This document shows positions 35,946 to 42,599 of a stretch of 64,000 bases of DNA, one piece after another (the first letter of the stretch is position 1; each line of letters starts with the position of its first letter). Made by a program: the position numbers and the translations under genes. Below the pieces are notes generated by a model. It was not told the DNA's origin. It ran no database searches and worked only from the letters and a program-made list of their open reading frames with translations. The stretch is from an uncultured Psychroserpens sp. GTDB taxonomy: Bacteria; Bacteroidota; Bacteroidia; Flavobacteriales; Flavobacteriaceae. The stretch lies in assembly GCF_947503375.1 (NCBI RefSeq), contig NZ_CANNDQ010000001.1, positions 186,001 to 250,000 of the forward strand, in the 5' to 3' direction.

Positions 35946-38402
35946 TCAACGCTTCAACGTAAAATGCCCAGTAAATTCTTGCCCTTCAATGTTAATTAAA
36001 TACCAATAATCTGATGTAGGCAAAGGTTTGTTATTAAAGGTGCCATCCCAAGCTATAGGTCTGTTTTTTGCGGTATAAAGCAGCTTCCCATATCGGTTAA
36101 AGATATGCACTTCCCACGAAGCAAAACATTCTATTCCACTTAGATTAAATGTGTTATTAAAGCGATCATTATTTGGTGTAAAGAACTTTGGTATATAAAA
36201 ATGTAGATGTTCAAAAGTAATGACTTCATCACAATCGATTGCTTTCACATAAATGGTATACTTTCCGCCTTCAACGTCAAAAAAGATAGTACTACTCTGA
36301 TAGTCAATTCCATTTAATGAATAGATAAAATTTCCTGGATTAGATATGATAACTATAATATCATTCCCATCAGATTGCACACTGCTAATTATTGGTGTAT
36401 TAATTTGCTGAACGACAATTGTCTTTTCTATACTGGAACACCCATCAGTACTTATCACTATATATGTTCCTGCGGTATCGACATTCAAAAATGCTGTAGT
36501 CTCTCCTGAATCCCATTGAAAAGTTGCGTTAGGTATCTCTGTATTTGCTTGTAAGGTAATTGATTCGCCTTCACATAAACTTAAAAATTCGTCTTCAAAT
36601 ACTACAGGTTGCGTGCCTGTGATCTCCCAGACACAAGTATCATTATTAAAACTTGCGGTTTCCCAACACTCTAAATCTGTAGGTTCAATTGGTTGTGTGC
36701 CTGTGATTTCCCAAACACATGTGTCATTATTGAAACTTGTGGTTTCCCAACACTCTAATACAGGTTGCGAAGGCTGTATTCCTGTAATTTCCCAAACACA
36801 AGTAACGCTATTAAAGCTTGAAGACTCCCAACATTCTAGAAGAGGAGGCTCTGGTTGTGTGCCTGTAACTTCCCAGGCGCACAAAGTGTCATTGAACGTA
36901 GCAACTTCCCAGCATGCTAAACCTGTAGGTTGAGCAGGTTGTATTCCTGTAACTTCCCATACACAATCTGTGCTATTAAAGCTTGCAGTTTCATAACAAG
37001 CTAAGTTTGGTTGTGTAGGCTGTGTTCCTGTAATTTCCCAACTACATGATAGTGTATTAAATGTTGTAATTTCCCAACATTCTAAACCTGTAGGCTCAGT
37101 AGGTTGCGTTCCTGTAACTTCCCAACTACATGATGCATTATTAAATGTTGCCGTTTCCCAGCATTCTATAACAGGCTCAGCTGGTTGTATTCCTGTAACC
37201 TCCCAAGCACACGTTGACGTATCAAAAGTTGCAGTCTCCCAACACTCTAATGTAGGTTGCGTAGGCTGTGTTCCAGACACCTGCCAATTACAAGAGTTAT
37301 TATCAAAAATTGCAGCCTCCCAACATTCTAAGCCTGTAGGCGGATCGGGTTGTGTTCCTGAGACTTCCCAACTGCAAGAGTCGTCGTCAAAAATTGCAGT
37401 TTCCCAGCACTCGGTTGCTGGTGGATCTGGAGCCTGATTAATTGACACTATAAAGGTTGTAGAAAATGTGATACAATCGTTATTATTTAAATTTGTAGCA
37501 AACTCAGCCACTTTAGCTCTATAATAGGTAGTTGTAGTAGCAGAAATTGTGAGTGTTTGATTAGTTTCGCCAGCAATATCTGTCCAAGTATTTTGATCTG
37601 GACTTTCTTGCCACTGATAAAAATGATTACTAAAAACTGCGTTGTCTGGAGTAGCTGTTAGCGTTGTTGCATAAGGTATTTGAGTACTGCAAAGAGATGC
37701 AAACGTGTTATTGTCAGAACTTGTAACTAAAATGAAATCACCACAACTTTTAAATTCAATATCATCTATAGCTAAATCATTACCACAACCTCCATCACCA
37801 TTATTGATCATCTTTAAAATAATAGATGTTTGCCCAGGAATGGTCTGAAATACTAATGCATATTGTTGCCAATTTGGAGTGTTACTACTACCAATATCTC
37901 CTGTACTGCCAGAAGCTAAAAGATTGGTATCGGTATTATCCCAAATCTCAAATCTCACATTTATGGGGATGGCACCGCTTCCACAAAAACCTCCAGCTGG
38001 AGATAAGTTTATCAACCACGATGAAAATTCATAAGATGTATTTTCACACAACCCACTAATATTTGTTCTGTAAAATTCACCAGCAGTAAAATCAGAATTG
38101 ACTACGAGCATTCTTCCATTAATATCATTTGGTGTATGGTCTTCAATACTAAACCAATCAAAGTAATTGGTATTGCTAGAAACTGTATACAATCCATCAT
38201 CAGGTTCGGCTCCATTAGCATAAGTGTAAGATGTTGTTCCAGCAGGTAAAGAAGTGTCAATTAATCCAGTTCCAAAGTTTTCAATAAAAATAGAATCGCC
38301 TGAATTTCCTTGACAAAACCCTAATTGAGCAAATGCATATTGAGAAGACAAAAAAATCCAAAAAATTATGATTATATTAAGAGATATAACATTCTTTTTC
38401 AC
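35946..38402 (-). CDS. T9SS-exported protein with ten tandem repeats, type B sorting domain
   Basis: 818 residues; GTG start, as no ATG occurs before the signal peptide (cleavage near YAFAQ). The N-terminal region (about 30-220) is a beta-sandwich-like domain. Ten tandem 27-28-residue repeats run from about 324 to 599, then an Ig-like segment. The end (about 735-818), with IPKFFTPNNDRFNNTFNL and the NRYGKLLYTAKNRPIAWDGTFN region, is the gliding-motility-type (type B) type IX secretion sorting domain. It is therefore a surface or secreted protein; the repeats suggest an adhesin or stalk. It faces the opposite way between the macroglobulin and pbpC genes, splitting a usual pair. Confidence 0.88.
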   Translation of the reverse strand: MKKNVISLNIIIIFWIFLSSQYAFAQLGFCQGNSGDSIFIENFGTGLIDTSLPAGTTSYTYANGAEPDDGLYTVSSNTNYFDWFSIEDHTPNDINGRMLVVNSDFTAGEFYRTNISGLCENTSYEFSSWLINLSPAGGFCGSGAIPINVRFEIWDNTDTNLLASGSTGDIGSSNTPNWQQYALVFQTIPGQTSIILKMINNGDGGCGNDLAIDDIEFKSCGDFILVTSSDNNTFASLCSTQIPYATTLTATPDNAVFSNHFYQWQESPDQNTWTDIAGETNQTLTISATTTTYYRAKVAEFATNLNNNDCITFSTTFIVSINQAPDPPATECWETAIFDDDSCSWEVSGTQPDPPTGLECWEAAIFDNNSCNWQVSGTQPTQPTLECWETATFDTSTCAWEVTGIQPAEPVIECWETATFNNASCSWEVTGTQPTEPTGLECWEITTFNTLSCSWEITGTQPTQPNLACYETASFNSTDCVWEVTGIQPAQPTGLACWEVATFNDTLCAWEVTGTQPEPPLLECWESSSFNSVTCVWEITGIQPSQPVLECWETTSFNNDTCVWEITGTQPIEPTDLECWETASFNNDTCVWEITGTQPVVFEDEFLSLCEGESITLQANTEIPNATFQWDSGETTAFLNVDTAGTYIVISTDGCSSIEKTIVVQQINTPIISSVQSDGNDIIVIISNPGNFIYSLNGIDYQSSTIFFDVEGGKYTIYVKAIDCDEVITFEHLHFYIPKFFTPNNDRFNNTFNLSGIECFASWEVHIFNRYGKLLYTAKNRPIAWDGTFNNKPLPTSDYWYLINIEGQEFTGHFTLKR
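36606..37431. repeat. Ten tandem repeats of 81-84 bp inside the T9SS protein gene
   Basis: Each unit encodes an ECWE-(T/S)-A-x-F-(N/D)-x-x-x-C-x-WE(V/I)(T/S)G(T/I)QP motif, with two cysteines and three tryptophan or glutamate positions held constant. Length switches between 27 and 28 residues by one residue in the PTGL/PxL linker. Ten copies account for 826 bases. It is a coding repeat, not CRISPR; the units are in frame and vary at third bases. Confidence 0.9.
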
Positions 38403-38483
38403 GTTTAAATATAAAGATAAATTAATCCAGTATTATTGTATTGATTTTAATTTAACATCTACTAAATCAACTACAACGTTATA

Positions 38484-40844
38484 GTGAAGTCAATGTATAG
38501 GTTAATCAACTTAGTGAAGCGTCATAAAAGGACGTTTATTTTTATAGCAATTCTTACTATAGCTTATTTGTGTTGTTTACCTAAAGATCTATTTAAAGAT
38601 CCAACAGCAACCGTAATTACTAGTAAAAATAATACGTTATTAGGCGCACAAATTGCTTCAGATGGTCAATGGCGATTTCCGCATAACGATAGTGTACCAG
38701 AAAAATTTAAAATCTGTATCATCCAGTTTGAAGACGAATACTTTTACAAGCATCCAGGCTTTAACCCTATTTCAATTTTAAAGGCACTTAAGGAGAATGT
38801 GAGTTCTGGTAAAGTTAAACGAGGTGGTAGTACTTTAACACAACAAGTTATTCGGTTATCTAGAAAAGGGCAATCACGTACTTATCTAGAAAAAATTAAA
38901 GAAATTATTTTGGCCACGCGTTTAGAAGTAAGAGATTCTAAAGAAAATATTCTAGCTTATTACAGTAACAATGCACCTTTTGGCGGTAATGTTGTTGGTC
39001 TTGACGCAGCAGCATGGCGTTATTTTAATAGAGATGCTCAGCAATTATCTTGGGCTGAAAGCGCTACTCTAGCCGTTCTACCTAATGCCCCAAGTTTAAT
39101 TTATCCAGGGAAAAATCAAGAACGTTTACTGGAAAAACGCAATAGGTTATTAAAAAAACTATTTAATAACGATATTATAGACGAATTGACCTATCAACTA
39201 TCTATTGCAGAATCTTTACCTCAAAAACCTTATGCCTTACCACAAATTGCACCACATTTATTACAGAAAATAGCTAAATCCAATCGTGGAAAACACATAC
39301 AAACAACTATTGATGTTAAACTTCAAAAGCAGGTTAACCATATCGTTGAAAATCAATACAACATCTTAAAACAAAACGAAATATACAATGCTTCAGTTTT
39401 AGTCATAGATGTGCATTCAAGAGAAGTATTAGCATATGTAGGTAATACACCTACAGATAGAGCACATCAAAAAGATGTAGATATTATAGATAAACCTAGA
39501 AGTACTGGAAGCATTTTAAAGCCTTTTCTATATGCAGCTATGTTAGATTCTGGAGACATGCTTCCTAATACACTTGTTACAGATGTTCCATCACAATTTG
39601 GAAGTTATAATCCTGAAAACTTTAACAAAGAATATGATGGTGTTGTGCCAGCTAGCCGAGCCCTATCTCGCTCTTTAAATGTACCAGCAGTGCGAATGCT
39701 TCAAGATTTTGGCTTGGATCGGTTTCATGAATATTTAAAACAATTAGAGCTCAAAGATTTAAAGTACAATGCTAAACATTACGGTTTATCACTAATTCTT
39801 GGAGGAGCAGAAAGTAATCTTTGGGATTTGTGTAAAAGCTATGCTGCTTTATCTTCTACCTTGAATCATTTCTCTGAAAGCTCAAGTGAATACTATACTA
39901 ACGAATTTATTGAGCCTAAATTTATAGCTTCTGAAACAATTAATTTTGGGAAAAAATCTACGACTAAAACCCTATTTGATGCGGCATCAATATATCTAAC
40001 TTATGAAAGTTTAAAAAAAGTAAATAGACCAGAAGGAGATGAAAGTTGGGAATTTTTTGACGACTCAAAGGAAATTGCATGGAAAACTGGAACAAGTTTT
40101 GGTTTTCGTGATGCTTGGGCCATAGGAACCACTAAAGATTATGTAGTTGGAGTTTGGGTTGGCAATGCAGATGGTGAAGGAAGACCTGGCTTAATAGGCG
40201 TACAAACTGCAGCTCCAATTCTTTTTGATATTTTTGATGTTTTACCAAATAGCGACTGGTTTGCTATTCCTTATGACGAAATGAAAGAAGTCTCGATTTG
40301 TTTAAAAAGTGGGCATCGCGCTAGTGCTATTTGTGATGAAACCAGAGCCTCTTATATACAAAATAGCGGATTGAAAACTGACCCTTGCCCATATCATATT
40401 CTAGCTCATGTTGATTCTTCTGAAACCTATCAAGTGAATTCATCCTGTGAGAATTTAGCATCTATTAAGCATCAACCGTGGTTTGTGCTATCGCCTTTGA
40501 AGGCTTATTATTACAAGCAGAAAAATCCTTCATATAAACCACTTCCAAAATTAAGATCAGATTGTGTAGGAGACAATCAAATTACCATGGCATTTATTTA
40601 TCCTAAGGAAAATAATTCTGTTTTCCTTCCAAAAGATTTTGATGGCACAACCAACGAATTGGTTTTAAAAATAGCCCATTCTAAGCCAGAAAATACTGTG
40701 TTTTGGTATTTAGATGAAACTTATGTTGGAAAAACTAAAGATATTCACGAATTAGCAATACTACCAAAAGTAGGTAAACATCTTATTACCATAGTTGACG
40801 AATATGGTAATGAGGTTAAACGTTTCATAACCATAAGTGAATAA
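38484..40844 (+). CDS. pbpC: Penicillin-binding protein 1C
   Basis: Bifunctional peptidoglycan synthase, 786 residues. After one N-terminal membrane helix (about 17-35) comes the transglycosylase domain (IQFEDEYFYKHPGFN; RGGSTLTQQ; EIILATRLE). The transpeptidase domain has SxxK (Ser343, Lys346), SRSLN and KTG (WKTGTSFGF). The last 90 or so residues are the extra C-terminal BiPBP_C domain of the 1C class. Start: GTG at 38484, or the ATG three codons later. It is the partner of the macroglobulin gene upstream, separated from it here by a T9SS gene on the other strand. It is convergent with the remnant ssb gene. Confidence 0.94.
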   Translation: MKSMYRLINLVKRHKRTFIFIAILTIAYLCCLPKDLFKDPTATVITSKNNTLLGAQIASDGQWRFPHNDSVPEKFKICIIQFEDEYFYKHPGFNPISILKALKENVSSGKVKRGGSTLTQQVIRLSRKGQSRTYLEKIKEIILATRLEVRDSKENILAYYSNNAPFGGNVVGLDAAAWRYFNRDAQQLSWAESATLAVLPNAPSLIYPGKNQERLLEKRNRLLKKLFNNDIIDELTYQLSIAESLPQKPYALPQIAPHLLQKIAKSNRGKHIQTTIDVKLQKQVNHIVENQYNILKQNEIYNASVLVIDVHSREVLAYVGNTPTDRAHQKDVDIIDKPRSTGSILKPFLYAAMLDSGDMLPNTLVTDVPSQFGSYNPENFNKEYDGVVPASRALSRSLNVPAVRMLQDFGLDRFHEYLKQLELKDLKYNAKHYGLSLILGGAESNLWDLCKSYAALSSTLNHFSESSSEYYTNEFIEPKFIASETINFGKKSTTKTLFDAASIYLTYESLKKVNRPEGDESWEFFDDSKEIAWKTGTSFGFRDAWAIGTTKDYVVGVWVGNADGEGRPGLIGVQTAAPILFDIFDVLPNSDWFAIPYDEMKEVSICLKSGHRASAICDETRASYIQNSGLKTDPCPYHILAHVDSSETYQVNSSCENLASIKHQPWFVLSPLKAYYYKQKNPSYKPLPKLRSDCVGDNQITMAFIYPKENNSVFLPKDFDGTTNELVLKIAHSKPENTVFWYLDETYVGKTKDIHELAILPKVGKHLITIVDEYGNEVKRFITISE

Positions 40845-40846
40845 AA

Positions 40847-40868
40847 AGGGAGCTTAAATAAGCTCCCT
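40847..40868 (-). terminator. Intrinsic terminator of the ssb remnant
   Basis: AGGGAGCTT (40847-40855) pairs with AAGCTCCCT (40860-40868) around AAAT. On the minus strand it is followed by TTTTTAT, so it is the terminator of the leftward ssb gene; on the plus strand no T-run follows, but it may still slow transcripts from pbpC. Confidence 0.85.
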
Positions 40869-40890
40869 CTATTGTGGCTAACTTTTGATT

Positions 40891-41067
40891 TTACTTCCCA
40901 AACATTAACAACTCGTTACAAACCACCTCAGTAGTATAACGCTTATTTCCATCTTTATCATCATAACTTCTAGAAGCCAATTTACCTTCTATCATAATCT
41001 CTTTTCCTTTGGTAACATATTTCTCTACAATTTCTGCAGTTTTTCCCCATGCAACAATATTGTGCCA
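40891..41067 (-). pseudogene. ssb: 3' fragment of ssb, single-stranded DNA-binding protein, interrupted by a mobile island
   Basis: Reading leftwards in frame from 41067, the codons give WHNIVAWGKTAEIVEKY, continue through VTKGKE, KLASRSYDDKDGNKRYTTEVV and end NELLMFGK, then TAA at 40891. This is the C-terminal part of a flavobacterial SSB: the OB-fold's WHxVVAWGK strand and the RSYDDKDGxxRYTTEVV segment are characteristic. About 58 codons remain, with no stop or frameshift, but everything before the WH strand is missing; the sequence upstream instead belongs to the serine recombinase gene. The intact frame suggests a recent event. The missing 5' part should lie at the far end of the island, outside the window, unless another ssb exists. 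Confidence 0.88.
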
Positions 41068-42536
41068 TAGTGTTGACCATTTTTGCCTAATTCTAAAGAA
41101 GATAGCGGTGCTATCTTCTTCATTTTAAACTTGATTGTCTTGTTGTTAAATATTATTTCAGTAGTAATAGATTCGATAATTGAACGCTTCTCTGCTCTGT
41201 CTAAATCCTCCCAGTTATTATAAAATTCTAATGATTTTGTAGCTATTTCATTAAAGGAACTCTTGGCATTCTGTAATGCTTCTAATTCTAATCGTAAATC
41301 TTTTACATTCAGACGTAACTGCTCTGTTTTTAAAAAAATAGGTTCGTAATGTTTCTTAAATCCGATTGTTGGTATTTCTCCGCTTAGATTAAGCTCTACT
41401 AGTTTATCAAGTCTCATTTGAGCTTTGTTAAGTTTACTCTCTGCAAATTCAATTTCACCCTCTTTAATCTGAATTTCAATAGCATTAGATTTATTATATT
41501 CGTTTAATTCATCATTAGATTTTAAAAATTGCTTTAGTCTGGTTAAGAAAATATCTTCAAGGTCATCTTTTCCTATCCCATACTTACATTCTTTACACGT
41601 ATATCTTTCACTTTTAGACTGAATAGACATTTTATGTCCTCTTTGACATTTGATAATATTAGTAAACAAGTGAATTCTCTTATTAAGTGGTTGTTTGTTA
41701 ATACTTCCCTTTTCTTGTTCTCTGATAACAACATTTACTGATTCCCATTTTTTTTCACCGATTATTTTTGGGCATTTTAGGTATTCCCATTCTGACTGGG
41801 GTTTTAGCCCTAAAGGATTATCTTTAGTCACAGGTGCTTTATAATTAAATCGTCTTATTCCTTTAGCGTCTGTATTTTTCAGAAGACGTCTAACCGTAGT
41901 ATCAGACCAAGGTTTATTTTTTCGTGTTCGATATCCTTTCTCGTTGAGTTTTCTAGCAACTGTTGACATCCGTTGATGTTCCAAAAATAAATCAAACATT
42001 AATCGTCTCACAGGTGCTTCATCTTCATTAATTACAACCTTAGCGTCAACGATTTTAAACCCATAACTAACCGTGCCTCCAGTAAACTTACCTAAACTTC
42101 TTCGAGTCTCAATTGAAGCTAACATACGTTCTAAGTTGTTTTCACGTTCCCATTGCCCCATTGCAGAGATCATTGTGTAGAAAAGACGTCCACTTGAAGT
42201 AGATGTATCAATAGACTCGCTAAGAGAAATTAAACTTGCGTTATGCTCTTGAAAATACTTAGAATAGAATAACAATTCTTCAGTATTACGTGCCAATCGA
42301 GCGAGCTTACTGAAAATAATCCCTTCGATAATTCCAGCTTTAATATCTCTGAGCATTTTTTGAGTTTCAAGCTGATTGAGAGTTGTTTTTCCTGATACAC
42401 CTGGAAGCACATATACTCGACTTACGTTCCATCCTTTTGAAGAAGCAAACATTCTAGCTCGAGCTTCGTGTATTTCAGGGCTCTCTTTATTTTTTTTGTC
42501 AATGACGCTTACACGAACAAATATTCCAACATTCAT
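41025..42536 (-). CDS. Large serine recombinase (integrase)
   Basis: 503 residues. The N-terminal resolvase domain begins VGIFVRVS, whose Ser10 is the nucleophile, and continues through KLARLARNTEELL, the typical Arg-bearing helix, and MGQWERENNLERM. A recombinase domain follows (TVARKLNEKGYRTRKNKPWSDTTVRRLLKN), then a zinc ribbon at about 295-320 (CQRGHKM ... YTCKEC), and a long coiled coil (about 340-430). This is the layout of large serine integrases. The last 14 or so codons and the stop lie inside DNA that belongs to ssb, so its C-terminus is completed by the target gene. It should catalyse the insertion and excision of the island. Confidence 0.94.
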   Translation of the reverse strand: MNVGIFVRVSVIDKKNKESPEIHEARARMFASSKGWNVSRVYVLPGVSGKTTLNQLETQKMLRDIKAGIIEGIIFSKLARLARNTEELLFYSKYFQEHNASLISLSESIDTSTSSGRLFYTMISAMGQWERENNLERMLASIETRRSLGKFTGGTVSYGFKIVDAKVVINEDEAPVRRLMFDLFLEHQRMSTVARKLNEKGYRTRKNKPWSDTTVRRLLKNTDAKGIRRFNYKAPVTKDNPLGLKPQSEWEYLKCPKIIGEKKWESVNVVIREQEKGSINKQPLNKRIHLFTNIIKCQRGHKMSIQSKSERYTCKECKYGIGKDDLEDIFLTRLKQFLKSNDELNEYNKSNAIEIQIKEGEIEFAESKLNKAQMRLDKLVELNLSGEIPTIGFKKHYEPIFLKTEQLRLNVKDLRLELEALQNAKSSFNEIATKSLEFYNNWEDLDRAEKRSIIESITTEIIFNNKTIKFKMKKIAPLSSLELGKNGQHYGTILLHGEKLQKL

Positions 42537-42554
42537 ATTATCAGTGTTTTAACT

Positions 42555-42585
42555 CTAAAATAAGACATGTTTTGACCAAATCAAA
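42555..42585 (-). promoter_or_regulatory. Candidate promoter of the serine recombinase gene
   Basis: On the minus strand TTTG (42582-42585) and TATTTTAG (42555-42562) are spaced by 19 bases, the Bacteroidota -33/-7 pattern with one or two mismatches in the second box. The recombinase ATG lies 18 bases further on, so the integrase can be transcribed on its own. Confidence 0.4.
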
Positions 42586-42599
42586 GCATACTTTTGTAA

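Noticed and set aside
36613-36933. An open frame with internal repeats on the plus strand
   Set aside because: It is the antisense of the ten-repeat T9SS gene; the repeats are real only in the sense frame, where they continue into a signal peptide and a sorting domain.
36606-37431. Regularly spaced repeats, considered as a CRISPR array
   Set aside because: Units are 81-84 bases with no spacer-repeat alternation, are in frame and translate to a protein repeat; no cas genes nearby.
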